A DNA stretch of 64,000 bases from Phaeosaccion multiseriatum (GCA_965112735.1 OZ218960.1:1860001-1924000); one strand, 5' to 3'; counted from the first letter of the stretch, positions 36,471-48,800 are shown. Notes: generated by a model from the letters alone, not told the origin. Translations and numbers: made by a program.

Positions 36471-38772
36471 CACAACAACAGCAGAAGCAGCAGAAAAGCG
36501 CAACCCCTCCTCCTCCTCCTCCTCCTAGCAGCACGCTATTGCAAATCGATTGCCGCGACAATAAGAGCTGGACGCCTCTGTATGTGGCCGCTGGCGAGGG
36601 GCATCTGAAGATCAGCCGAGCGCTGGTGAAGGGTGTGCTGGACGTGCCGGGCGTGGGGGTAGAGGGGGAGGGGTTAGAGCCCCGCGGGGGGGGGCGGGCC
36701 GACGTGGAGGCGTGCACGAAGGATGGACGCACACCGCTCATGGCAGCCTGCAGGTACGCACGCACGCATACACCCACCCACACACAGGCACGCACACACC
36801 AACACACACTCCCACACACACACACGCACACACAATGCACGCGCACACCTACACACACACATACACCTGCACATGCACGCAGGCAGGCAGATAAAAAGAT
36901 GCTAGACGACAGCCTGAGGCCCATTCAGCCTCCTCCTCCTCCTGCTGCTGCTGCTGCGGCTGCAACTGTCACCAGCTGCTGATGCATTGCTCCATCCCCC
37001 TCCGTGTCCATCAGGAAAGGAAGTCTGTCCACTGTGCGCTACCTGCTTGGGCAAGGCGCCAAGGCCGACGGCACTGATGCTCGAGGCAACACCCCCCTGC
37101 ACTGGGTCTGCGAGGGAGAGAAGCCCTCTGTGGAGCTGGTAAGAAACAAGACCGGCCCCAGCCCGTGGGGGGAGGGGGACTTCCCTCTGTCCCTCTTCTC
37201 CTCTCCCCTCATGTCCCTCGCTCCTTCTTTCCCTCCTTCCCTCCTTCACTCCTCTCCCCTCCCCTCACCTTCCTACCTCCGTCCCTCCTCTCATCTCCCC
37301 CACCTCCTCCCCTCCCTCCTTCCTTTCCCCTCACTCCGCCCCTCCCTTCGTCCCCCTTGCCTGCCTGCCTGTCTTCCTGCGTCACTTCTCAACTCGGAAA
37401 CAAACCCCAAACCGACGAACACCGTACCGTACGGTGCCATCCAACAGCTGCGAGAGTTGGTGGACCGCGGTGCAAGCATCAACGTCGCCAACACGGAAGG
37501 CGGATTCACTCCCCTGCACAGAGTATGTGATCGCCAACACCAACAGTTGGGAGACCCGGGCCAAACCACTCGTCCTCCCACACTACCCTCCCACCACCCC
37601 TCCCTCCTCCCCCCCGGCCCAGAAGTGGGTCTAAGCCTAGCCCTGCTGACCGAACTGGTCAGTCGCGGCCCCCTCGGGACGGCTGAGGCTCGTGACGGAG
37701 AGGGCAGGACGCCTCTCATTTACGCGGCCAAGGAGGGGAGGGTCGATATGATAGAGCGCCTCCAGGCCAGGCGGGTAGACGTTAACGCCTCGGACGATCA
37801 CGGCAACACAGGTAACCTTGAAGTAATGTGTGTTTTGGGGGTTGACTGATTGATTGATGGTGTGAGTGAGTGAGTGAGTGAGTGAGTGAGTGAGTGAGTG
37901 AAACTAGTGATTGAGTGAGTGAGTGATTGAGTGAGTGATTCGTGAAAGAGAGAGTAAGTGAGTGAGTGAGTGAGTGATTCATGATAGTGTGGGGGGTTCC
38001 GGAGAGAATTTCGTGGGTGAGGGGTTTATTTATTGACTTAATAGGAGTCACCTAAGAAACTGAAAGTGTGTGCGTGCGTGAGTGAGGGGGTGGGAGGGTG
38101 AGGTACGTCATACGAGTCAGATACGGTGAGAGAGAGAGAGCGCGGAAGACAGGGAGAGTGAGGAAGTGAGTCAGTGAATAGTGAGTAGTGTAAGACGGGG
38201 AGAGACAGAGGAAGTGATGTTTGAGGACATGAGCCAGTGAGTAGTGAATCTTGAGTAGCAAGAGATGTTGAGTGCGTGAGGACGAGTGCCTCTCTTTGGG
38301 GTTGAGTGCTTACGCCCGCCCCCCCCCCCTGCCTTTTCTGCCCCCCCTCTCTCCTTGCCTTCTCTCTGCCCACCCCCCCCCCCCTCCTCCCTGTGACTCA
38401 CGTCTTCTCACTGACCTACTATCTTACTGACCAACCAACCAACCAACCCACTCACCCACCCACCCACCAACCAAAACCACAGCCTTGCACTGGGCCTGTA
38501 TGTACGGGCAAGAGGGCGTGGTTCGACACCTTCTAACCCCAAACAACTCAAACTCAAACTCTTCACCATCATCAAAGCTCTCGCGCATCGACCCATCTGC
38601 TCTGAATCACGACGGCAAAGGAGCAGACGAAGTCATCGGTGAGAGCTTGGCACCGGGGACTTTGAGTCCGTCGGAGAAGCACATGTTGGCCAGGCTGTTG
38701 AGGGATGGAGTCAGACCCACGCTGCCCCAGACACAAGTCGTGGAGACGAGGTGCTACTGTGCTGTCATGTGA
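35471..38772 (+). CDS. Ankyrin-repeat protein with C-terminal CaaX prenylation motif
   Basis: Model: 35471-35809, 35932-36112, 36315-36753, 37015-37138, 37448-37811, 38483-38772; 1737 nt, 578 aa, consistent phases. Ankyrin repeats include HPLLHVACRLGHVEAVALLL, WTPLYTGCFHGQVEVVQKLV, FTMLHTAAVAGRLDVTELLL, WTPLYVAAGEGHLKISRALV, RTPLMAACR, NTPLHWVCE, RTPLIYAAKEGRVDMIERL and ALHWACMYGQEGVVRHLL. Exon 3 carries a long Gln run plus poly-Pro inside the ankyrin array. The protein ends CYCAVM: CAVM is a good farnesylation box with an extra upstream Cys. This suggests membrane anchoring of an ankyrin scaffold. In 37448-37811 an extra intron between the HR/GTATGT donor and GGCCCAG is possible, but phases do not agree, so the frame is kept continuous. 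Confidence 0.85.
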
Positions 38773-39203
38773 TGGGTGACCATGTGGTGATGAGGGAGTT
38801 GTCATTTGTGAGTTTCATTCCTCTCCCCTTTGGGCACTGGCACTGGACATCGGCAATCTTTGATCGGTAGACGGGTATCCCTCCCTCTCTGTACTGATTG
38901 ATTGATTGATTGATTGATTCACTTGTCAGCATTGGCCTTCATTCATTCCAGCAGCAGGGTTATTAATTAAAATTTTGTTTTTCGTACCAAGTTATGAACA
39001 CGACCAAAACAGGAGGAGGGAAAAAGGTTTTGACACTCTTAACACAGCATATGTATATATATATATACAGACAGACAAGACGATACGCGGGCCTTCCTTC
39101 ATTCACCACTACCCTCTCTCACTTGGCACGGAATGCCTAAAGGGGTGCCGTGCAGCGCCTTCTTTTTCCCCACCCCATCCATCGATAATCCCTCATCGTC
39201 TCT

Positions 39204-39244
<41 letters not shown>

Positions 39245-39247
39245 GCA
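38773..39247. other. Convergent 3' interval between the ankyrin gene and EI24
   Basis: 475 bp containing a TTGA tetramer run (38897-38919), an AT/TATATA run (39050-39068) and a CATCAT/CAGCAG run (39205-39247). It should contain both 3' UTRs. No gene. Confidence 0.5.
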
Positions 39248-42200
39248 TCACCTCCAGTGATTCTTGCGGGCCACAATGTGTTGATTCACTTCCCGCAGCA
39301 CCGCATTGCAGCACCGCGTCGCCAGACGGAAAATGGGGATGCGGGGAGCGAGGTACAGCACTGGAGGAGCCTTCTCCTCATGCTCCTGCTGCTGCATCAC
39401 CAACTGCTCCTGCTCCTGCTGCTGGTGCTGCTGCTGTTGATGCTTTCTTCTTCCTCCTGCTGCTGGTGCTAGATTAGACGCCTCCTGCGATATCGAAGAG
39501 GTCGATATCGATACCTCAGATCGACATGCTAAAGTGGGGGTGGTGCGTCCCGACACCTCTGACTCGAGGCAGGATTTGCGCTTGCTGTCCAGGGGCTTGC
39601 TGTAGCCACTGCACGTTGCTTGAATGATGCACTGAGACCGACAGGGAGGAGACAAGAGGAGAGAGAGAGAGAGAAAGAGAAAGAGAGTCCAAGAGTGAAA
39701 TGGTAGCAAAACAGGGAGCCGAAAGAGGATTGGAAGAGAGTTGAGCACCTCCTTCACTCGCCCACTGACTTCCTCCCTCCCTCCCTACTTAACCCCCACC
39801 TTTCCCTCGCTCCTATTCCTTCCCCCCTTCCCCCTCTCTCCTCTCTCTTCCCCCACCCCCCTCCCCTCCCTCCCTCCCTCCCTCCCTCCCTTACCGAGGG
39901 GAAGCAGAGCGCGAACATGGCCAGCCCTGCGTAGGTGGAGCAGAAGAAGGATACGAGTGCGACAGGGGTGCCGAAGCCCAAGAAGTAGGGCCAGTGTGTC
40001 TCGATGAACGTCAGGCGGGAGGGAAGGTCCACTCCCTCCATAGACTGAAGGAGGGAGGGAGGGAAGGAAAGGGGGAGGGAGGGAGAGAAGGAAAGGGGGG
40101 GGGGGAGGGAGGGAAGGAGGGAGGAAGGGGGCGGGGGTGGTTTTGGGTCGATTTAAGTCATTTAGCTGATCCACTCACAGAGAGTGACAGGAAGGAAGGA
40201 TCAGAGTCTTTATGAGAGGCCTTGTGGCCTGCATTCCTTTCGATCTGCTTCACTGCCTCACTGACTGACTAACTGACTGACTGACTGTCTGGCTGCCTAC
40301 CTGCATCACTCACTGACTGACTGACTACCCGAGAGACTGACTCACCCACACATACTCGAAGCTGTACAGCGCGTTAATCCAGCACACCAGTACGAAGGAC
40401 AGGAACGACCCCACCACGGGTATCGTCAGGTGCGTCAGGCTTGTCTATGGTGGGGGGGCATACACATCGAGGGGGAGAAGAAGAAGAAGAAGAAGAAGAA
40501 GAAGAAGAAGAAGAAGAAGAAGAAGAAGAAGAAGAAGAAGAAGAAGAAGAAGAAGAAGAAGAAGAAGAAGAAGAAGAAGAAGAAGAAGAAGAAGAAGAAG
40601 GAGGAGGAGGGGGAGGAGGAGGAGGAGGAGGAGGAAATGAGGAGGAGGAGGAGGAGGAGGAGGAGGAGGAGGAGGAAATGAGGAGGAGGAGGGAATGAGG
40701 AGGAGGAGGGAATGAGGAGGAGGAGGAAATGAGGAGGAGGAGGAAATGAGGAGGAGGAGGAAATGAGGAGGCAGGAGGAGGGGGCAGGAGGAGGATGCAG
40801 GAGGAGGAGGCGGCGGGAGGCGGAGGAGGCAGGAGGTGGATGGATTAGGGCAACCGTAGGCGACTCGGGCGGTGCCAGCGAGCACCACATTGCTGTACAC
40901 GCAGCGCCAAGAGCAAGTGCTTGGCCACATGAAAGCAACCCCCCCCCCCACTCTCTCGCTCTCTCGTTCTCTCTCGCTCGCGCGCGCTCTCTCTTTCCCT
41001 CTCCACCTACCCACCCACCCACTCACCTACCCACCCACCCACTCACCTACCCACCCAATCACCTACCCACCCACCCACCCACTTACCCACCCACTCACCC
41101 ACCTACCCACCCACCCACTCACCCACCCACCCACTCACCCACCTACCCACCCACTCACCTACCCACCCACCCACTCACCCACCTACCCACCCACCCACTC
41201 ACCTACCCACTCACCTGTATGACTAGGAAAACGACGAAGATGGCTCGATAGACCCCCTCCGAGAGACTGACACAGAAATCAGAGGAAGCCCTTTGAGGGT
41301 GAGGGCGAGGTCCCTGCCCTCCTTGCCCTCCGTGCTGCAGCTCGTAGGCAGCGGCGGCGATCTTTGAGTACCAAATTGTGTTCATGACCACGCTGAAGAG
41401 GTACAGGGGCACTATCCAAAACACCTGCAGGCGGGGAAGGAGGGAGGGAGAAGGGAGGGACGGAGGGACGGAAGGAAGGGGGTGGGTGGGTCGCTCCTCT
41501 ACTGTGTACAAGTCGCCGTCTCCCCTTCTCCTCACCTCTTCCCTCCCTCACCTCCCTGTCTCGCATCTTTTCTCCCTCACCTGATAGAAGAGGAAAACCA
41601 ATCGATACACGACATAGTGCAGAGGCCCAAAGCCTTCCCCCCCTCCTCCTCCTCCTCCTCCTCCTCCTCCTCCTCCGCCCACTCCAGCACTAGGCACAGC
41701 AGAAGACCCTCTCCCCGCCCCCTCACCGCCACCGCTACTACCGCTGCTGCTGCTCCACTGCTGTTGCTGTTGGTAGGCGGTGTAGCGGAGAAGTAACGCC
41801 CCGAATCTGTGCAGGAGCGGCATGAGGCATCGGTCCAAGAGGAGCAGACTGCCCAGGAACAGCACGCCATTCAACAGGATACATCTACCACCCACACAAG
41901 CGATAGATCAGATGGGCAATCAATCAGCAAATCAGGAGAAATAGGGGCAAGGGGAAAGTGCTTGAGTGAGTGGTTTCAACCACACAACACGCTTTTCGTT
42001 CTTTCGGATGGATCCGTCAAGGCTGACTGTTCCTCTGTCCTACATTCCCTGCTCCACACGGCAGCGGTTGCTACGGCTGATCCTCATCCTCTTCCTATTC
42101 TTCTCCTTCTGCACCGGCTCTACAGTCGACTCTCTTCCGACTGCTCCTACTCACTCTCTGCCTCTTCTCGCCTCCTCCCTCATCCACCCCCAAGCCCACC

Positions 42201-42423
42201 GCCCCGGAACACCGCTCCTCCTATACTGCCAAACTTCTTCCGACCCCATTTCGACCCTCCTCCTCGTGGTCCTTCTCTACCACCTGCCTCACCGTGTGGT
42301 GGCCTTCCTGATGACCTTGCTGCTACACATGTAAAAGACTGTCCAGTAGGGGTTCAGCGCATCTGCCAAGCCGCGGAGGAAGAGCAGAGCAGAGTCCCTC
42401 ATCACATGCGGCACTGGCGCCAT
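39248..42423 (-). CDS. EI24: EI24 (etoposide-induced 2.4) family ER membrane protein
   Basis: Minus-strand exons: 42423-42329 (start uncertain), 41884-41581, 41424-41215, 40444-40346, 40044-39895, 39631-39248; 1242 nt, 413 aa, phases consistent. Family segments: MRDSALLFLRGLADALNPYW, ILLNGVLFLGSLLLLD, VVYRLVFLFYQ, VFWIVPLYLFSVVMNTIWYSKIA, GVYRAIFVVFLVIQ, VVGSFLSFVLVCWINALYSFEYVW, then RLTFIETHWPYFLGFGTPVALVSFF and GLAMFALCFPS, giving about six membrane segments. Animal EI24 works in autophagy at the ER. A Gly/Ser/Gln insert sits after the first helices and the C-terminus is Gln-rich. The frame upstream of the chosen ATG is open to 42525 (FKHLGEVRSRKRRPSLARVYEWI), so an upstream exon may supply the real start. 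Introns hold large GAA, GAG and GTGAGTGGG arrays. Confidence 0.88.
40476..40840. repeat. GAA/GAG microsatellite compound in EI24 intron 3
   Basis: About 41 consecutive AAG units (40476-40600) pass into GAG units interrupted by GAGGAAATGAG blocks to about 40840. On the EI24 sense strand it is a CTT/CTC pyrimidine tract that precedes the acceptor at 40445. The poly-Glu, poly-Lys and poly-Phe/Leu ORFs across it are artefacts. Confidence 0.97.
41000..41215 (-). repeat. Tandem array of donor-like GTGAGTGGGTAG units in EI24 intron 3
   Basis: On the sense (minus) strand the true donor CAG/GTGAGTGGGTAGG is followed without interruption by about 215 nt of GTGAGTGG, GTGGGTGG and GTAGGTG units. Every few bases a GTGAGT or GTAGGT hexamer recurs. 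Confidence 0.9.
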
Positions 42424-42962
42424 TATCCACTCGTAGACACGCGCCAGTGATGGTCTTCGTTTCCTGCTGCGTACTTCACCCAGGTGCTTGAACTGCTTCG
42501 CGAGAGTACTTCCGCCTGCTGCCAATGGTCATCACACGATATTATCAGAGAACATCTTCGCCTGCGTGTGTCAGCTCCTGTACTCGCTGGATAGGACGGT
42601 CTGCCTGCTGGCGAGGGAGACGGACGCCCTCGTCCCTATTGAACGAGCGTCCTTTCTCCTCCAAATCGACCTCTTTCCGCCGCGTTGAAGCTTCCTCTCT
42701 TGCTCCTGCACAAACAACACTCTCTTAACAGACCCAATCACGGGGTGTGCTCTTTAGCCGAGGGTTCTTGCGATCAAAGAGAGAGATGAGAGATGCGGGA
42801 GCGCGAAAATCACAGGACGAATAACCAACACGAGAAGATCGAATATCGATACTCGATAATCGAATTCAAATCCACCCCCCCCCCCTTTTGGAACGACTTG
42901 TGTGATTGTGTAAGGCGTACATTTACAGTTTATCCAATAGTGAAGAAAAAAAAACGGGACGA
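42424..42962. other. Interval between EI24 and IFT74
   Basis: EI24 and IFT74 are tandem on the minus strand, so EI24's promoter or 5' exon and IFT74's 3' UTR are here. A minus-strand frame at about 42690-42550 (STRRKEVDLEEKGRSFNRD, VRLPRQQADRPIQRVQELTH) looks protein-like and could belong to an EI24 5' exon or an unknown gene. A C10 run is at 42875-42886. Confidence 0.35.
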
Positions 42963-45793
42963 TCAATAAGCGGTGGCTTTCTCGGGGTTCTTGATGAGCT
43001 CATTGATGGTGTTGGTGACGGATTTGCAGTCCTCTCGGAGCGTTTCAAAGTCAATCTCTCTGCCCCGAGTCTCTACAAACTCCCTCAGCTGGAACATGTT
43101 CACTTCATGGGACCGAAGCTTCTGTTCCTGCCCGTCCAGGATCTTGTGCGTCTCGCTGGAGGAAAGCTGCAGGGGGATGGAGGGAGGGAGGCAGGGAGTC
43201 AGGGAGGGAGGGAGGGAGGGAGGGAGGGAGGGAGGGAGGGATGGAGGGAGGGAGGGCGGGTGGAGATAATTTGTGGTCGAGGGGAGTTGAGGAGGATGAG
43301 GAGGAGGCGGAGGAGGAAGAGCAGCAACAGGAGGAGGAAGAGGAGAAGGCGGTGGGTAATCGGCAGAACCAAACGACCAAAGCAGACAGGGAATGAGCCA
43401 CTCAAGTTGAAAGTCAAATTACAAAGCCAAAATGAAAGCTAAACTGAATGTGCCTCCTCACCTCCTTCTTGAGGGATTCGTATTTGGAGCTGAGCTGCTG
43501 CACCTGGACCTTGATGGTGTCCTTGCGTTTCACGTATCTGGGGGGGGGGGGGGAGGGGAGAGGGAGAGCAGAGGAGAGAGAGGGAGAGGGAGAGAGGAGG
43601 CAGAGAGAGTGGGAGGGGGGGGGGGGACGAGGGAGGGGAGGGGGAGAACGGAGAGAGGGAGTGAGAGAACGGAAGAAGGGAGAAGGGACGGAGAAGAGAG
43701 AAGAAGAAGAGAGCGAGAGGGAGAAGAGAGAGAATGGAGCGTTACTGAGCGGCCGTGAAGCTCTCTCTCTCTCTCTCTCTTCACATTGTATGTGTGGAGG
43801 CTCGTCGCCGAGAACGCTCATTCTGCCTAAGTGTTAAGTGTGAATCGGTATCATGAGAGAGAAACCAAGCAAGGCAAGGATAGCTGGCCCAAAGCCGGCC
43901 CTAAGGATAGGCAGCCTACTACTGACCTTGATCTCAGCTTGGTGAGGTAGTCTTTGGTTTCCTCTGCTCGCTTTCGAAGCCCCTCCAAGTCTTCGAATTC
44001 GTCCATCTCTGACCGCATGCGCCGAGTCTGAGAATGCATAGAGGAGGTGACATGACATGTCACACAATCGACAGAGGCAACGAATGCACAAACAGACACA
44101 CACACACATATATATATATATATGCATACACGCACATACACGCGCACACCCACGCACATACGCAGGGACGAACAGAAAGAGCATGGAGTGAGGGAGGCAG
44201 CTAAACGGGAGGAAGGGAGGCGGCTAAACGGGAGGAAGAGAGGCAGGTTGGTGTGTGTATTGTGTGTGCGTCTGTACATGTGCATATATGTATGCGTTGT
44301 GTATGTATGCGTGTGTACGTGTCTGTGTTATGTGTGTTCTGTGTGTGGCTGTGTGCCTAAGCGATACCCTCAACTGTACCCGAAGTGTTACCCTAACCTA
44401 CCTTCTCCACTAGGGCCTCCAGCTCCTTGGGGATCTTCTCGTCGAGCGTCGTCAGCTTGGCCATCTCCTGCTCCCTCTTCTCCTTCTCCTGGTGCAAACG
44501 CTTCATCGTCATCTCACTGATACAGCAGTTGGTGATTCAGCAGCAGCATTGGGGGGGGGGGGGGGGTAGGACAGACGGGGTGGGTTGGGGTGGGAGGAGG
44601 AAGGAGGAAGCAGGCGTGTTGAACCGAGCTGAGCGGCAAGTCAAGTTCGACATGGAACCAGTATCGATGTCTCTGTGCCTAATTCCAAGTAGCATGCAGC
44701 AGTCAGTCAGCCAGTCAGTGAGTCAGTGAGTCAGTGAGTCAGTCAGTCAGCCAGTCAGTCAGTCAGTCAGTCAGTCAGTCAGTCAGTGAGTCAGTGAGTC
44801 AGTCAGTCAGCCAGTCAGTCAGTCAGTCAATCAGTCAGTGTTGCTTGCCCTCTCCTGCTCTCATGCCCATAGACGCCCTTCCCCTTCCTCTGCTCCCAGC
44901 TCTTCCTCCCTCCCTCTCCCCCTCCTCTCCCCCTCCTCTCCCCGTCATTGACCTGCTCTTGAGTTGTTTGTCCTTGAAAGAGGCCTCGTCTTGCAGCTCG
45001 AGAAGCTTCTCCTCCCCCTCGGGGATGTTATGCCGGGCCTCCAGACCCTGTTTCAGCACGCACACACACACACGCACGCACACACGCACGCACACACGCA
45101 CGCACACATAGAGAGAGAGGGAGTGAGAGAGGGAGATAAATAAGTCATAAGGAGAGAGAGATGGATCAGAAGCAACGCAGCCGCAGCAGCAGCCGCAGCA
45201 GCAGCCGCAGCAGCAGCAGCAGCGTCACAAATAATGTACCCTACAACAGGGGGGCGGGGGGGGGGGAGGAAGGGGGGAAAGAGACTCGTACCGCCACTAC
45301 TCTGCTCCGCAAATATACCAACAATAGAAACTGTAAATGTACAACAGAAACTGAAACTGTACCTGAGCAATGTGCTCCATGAGGCGCACAATGGTGTCCT
45401 GGGCCCTCTTCTGGTCAGCGATCACGCTCTGCCTCGTCTCGTCGAACTTGGACAGGAAGAGGGTCATCTCCTCATCCCTCTTCTGCAGCAACTCGACCTT
45501 GGAGGGGTCGATGTCACCGCGCTTTCCACTCTGTGGGTGGGAACAGGGAGAGAGACAGGATGGGCATAGAATAAATAGTAAGACAAAGGGAGAATTGGAG
45601 GTAGGCTGGGTCGTTGGTTGGTTCATTGATTGATTGCCATGACGGCATTGATTGAGCTTAAGCGAGTGGGTATGTTAGATGATGGGAGACTGAGCAGAAC
45701 CACAGCCAACAGAGGCAGCAGCAGGGGCAGAACAAGTAGCACCAAGCCCCCAATTGATTCTCTCCCCCCCCCTCCACCCATGCTTGTCCAACC

Positions 45794-45834
<41 letters not shown>

Positions 45835-48800
45835 GTATCAGTGACTAACCTTCAAAGAACTCTCCATGTCGGCGATGGTCTTGGTCATCCGTGTGAGGTC
45901 TTCCTTTGTCTCCTCCAATCGCCCGTCAAGGACGTTGCTGCGTGTTTGATTGCTCTTGACCTTGGCCAGCAGAGAGTCCTTAGCAGACTGAAAGAGAGGG
46001 AGAGGAGACGGGGGGAGGTGGGGGAGGGAGGGGGGGGGGGAGAGGTAGAGATAGATGGGGGGGAGGGGGTAAGGGAGGGAGAGAGAGGGAGAGAGAGAGA
46101 AGAGAGAGGGTCAGAGAGAGAGAGAGAGAGGGAAGGAGAAGATAGCCTCTGTTCATCTGCTACCAAGGCAGGTACTTTGGGGGGTCCATGTACCTTTGGG
46201 GTCCATGTGCATCATATTGAGGTCTTTAAGCCCTTAACTTATCTTCCCACCCACCCACCCATCGCCATCCGCCCGCTCATTTACTGCCATCTGTCCACCC
46301 ATCTGCCCACCCATCTGCTACCATCTCACCTTGGGGTCCATTTGCATCATGTTGAGTTCTTCAAGCACGCCCTCTCTCTCCTTGCGCAGCTTGGCCACCT
46401 TCCTCTCGCTGTCCGAGTAGGCGTCTCGGAGGGAGGAGTCCTGCAACGCGTGTTCGTGCTCTCGCACAGAGGCGGACACTTTGTCCACTGCCTCCTGTTG
46501 TTGGTTGGTTGGTTGGTTGGGTTGTTCGTTACGTGTGGCAGTTGGTGGTACGGCAGTAATATATATAGGAGAGGACAAAGGGTCAGAGAGCGGGTCCAGG
46601 GGGTCAGGGGGTGGGTAGGTGCATGAGTGGGTGGAGCTACGGATGGACAGATCATCGCAATATCGACAAGGAGAGGAAAGGGGCAGATAGACAGAGAGGA
46701 AGAGCAAGCCTTCCCACAACGACTTCATGCTAGAGAATACAGGGGTGACAAAAGGAGGAAACACCACAGACCACGCGGTCAGGCAGGCGGACTGAATAAC
46801 TGATTGACAGATAGACTCAGTGACTAACTGACTGATTGACAATTGACTGACAACTTCCTGACAACTCACGGGACCAACTGGCTACTGGCTGTGACAAACT
46901 TACGGACTGACCGAACTTGACTGACGTAACGGGTCGACACCAAATATGGCCCACTGACTGACCCACGATCCCCTCGTCCTGACCACTGTACCGCTGTAAC
47001 CACTGTACCACCAACGTGCTCACCTGCTTGGCGTGCAGCTCCTGCGTGAGCTCGTGGCTCTTTGCGAGAAGGTCCCTGTACTGCTGCACTCTTTGCGGGT
47101 CAAGCATACCGATCTGCTCCTCCAGTTGCCTGCACAGGTGTGTGGGGTGTGAGGTGCCAGGTGTCAGGTGTCAGGTGTCAGGTGTCAGGTGTTAATTCCC
47201 CCCCCCCCCTCCTCTTCCCGCTCTCTCTCTCTCCGTTTCTCTGTCTCCACGTACGGCTCGTTTGCTCACTCGCTCACCTGTGCAGCCTGTCTATTGCCGC
47301 CTCCTCGTCCTTCCTGGACTGCTCCCGCTGCTGCTTGACCAAGAAGATGTTGTCCAGCACCTGTATGTATAGCGGGTATATCGAAATATCAAGTCGAGTA
47401 TCGAGACATTATGGCGAGTGCGTGTTCGGGGTCAGTCATCGAGCGTCATGATACGAAACCAACTCGACCAACTAGACCCACTACATCCTCGCCCCCAATA
47501 AGACCCACGATACCCCTCCAAACCAGACCCACTATACCTCCACCAACTAGACCCCAAACTAGAGCCCCAACTCGATCCACGACCCCCCAACTAGACCCCC
47601 AACTCGATCCACGACAACCCCCCAACTTGACACCCAACTCTACTCACCTGCGCTGCCCTCCTGTTGCGGTCCTCGAGCTCATGTAGATAGGCTCCCACCT
47701 CCTCGGGGTCTGCAGTGGTGCGTGCTTTGTCCATAGCGAGGTTGTAATCCGCCAGGGTGCCCTCCAGACCCTTAACCTAAGGTAGGGTGGGATGGGGTAG
47801 GGTAGGGTAGGGTGGGGTAGGTTAGGGTAGGGTAGGGTAGGGTAGGGTATAGGGTAGGGTAGGGTAGGGTAGAGAAGGGTAGGGTAGGTAAGGGTAGGGT
47901 AGGGTAGGGTAGGGTATAGGGTAGGGTAGGGTAGGGTAGGGTAGGGTAGGGTAGGGTTGGGTAGGGTAGGGTAGGGTAGGGTAGAGTAGAGTAGGGTAGG
48001 GTAGAGTAGGGTAGGGTAGGTAAGGGTAGGGTAGGGTAGGGTAGGGTATAGGGTAGGGTAGGGTAGGGTAGGGTAGGGTAGGGTAGGGTAAGGTAGGGTA
48101 GGGTAGGGCGGGGTAGGGTAGGGTAGGGTAGGGTAGGGTAGGGCGGGGTAGGGTAGGGTAGGGTAGGGTAGGGTAGGGTAGAGTAGAGTAGGGTAGGGTA
48201 GGGTAGGGTAGGGCAGAGTAGAGTAGAGTAGGGCAGGGCGGGATGGGGTGGGGTAGGATACGGGTAGGGTAGAGAAGGGTGAGGTAACCAGCACCAGTAC
48301 CAGCAGTGGACAGCACCGCAGAGCAAGGATGCTGAGCCTTGGCTGGGTCAAGGGCCAAGCAGTCGACGCTTCGACGGGTGCCAGGGTGGGGTGGGGGAGT
48401 AGGGAAGGGGGGTCGGGGCGGTAGAAGACGCCCACGGCAATTCGATTCGCACTTGTGGCTCATTCAATCATGGACTGGCGGTTAGAGAGACTTACTTCCT
48501 TGAGGAGGCTCTCATACCGGCGCTCCAGGCCTCCATATTGGCTGTTGTCGGTGTTGTGTTGGTCCATCTCCGTACGTAGCCTGACGTACACAACACATGC
48601 ATGCATGTATCCCCCCGTTAAAAAGAGAAGAGGTGAGTGGCGGCAATCAACCGATCAATCGATCAGTTCGTCAACCAGCCAATCAATTCATCCATCAATC
48701 AAAAGGGGTATTTGTGGATAGATTCAAGTCATCGCTCTCAGAGCCGCATTCCCCAGAAAGCGAAAGCAGAGAGAATACGCAAAAGAGTGTATCGTCAACA

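Noticed and set aside
40435-41026. Poly-Glu/poly-Lys and poly-Phe/Leu ORFs of up to 195 codons
   Set aside because: Derived from the GAA/GAG microsatellite in an EI24 intron.
47781-48262. Telomeric or interstitial telomere repeat
   Set aside because: The unit is GGGTA without the TTAGGG/TTTAGGG hexamer or heptamer, and it is bounded by IFT74 exons.
47644-48463. Long Pro/Leu/Tyr/Thr-repeat ORFs (TLPYP type) on the minus strand
   Set aside because: They are translations of the TACCC pentamer array inside IFT74 intron 3; the period of 5 keeps all frames open.
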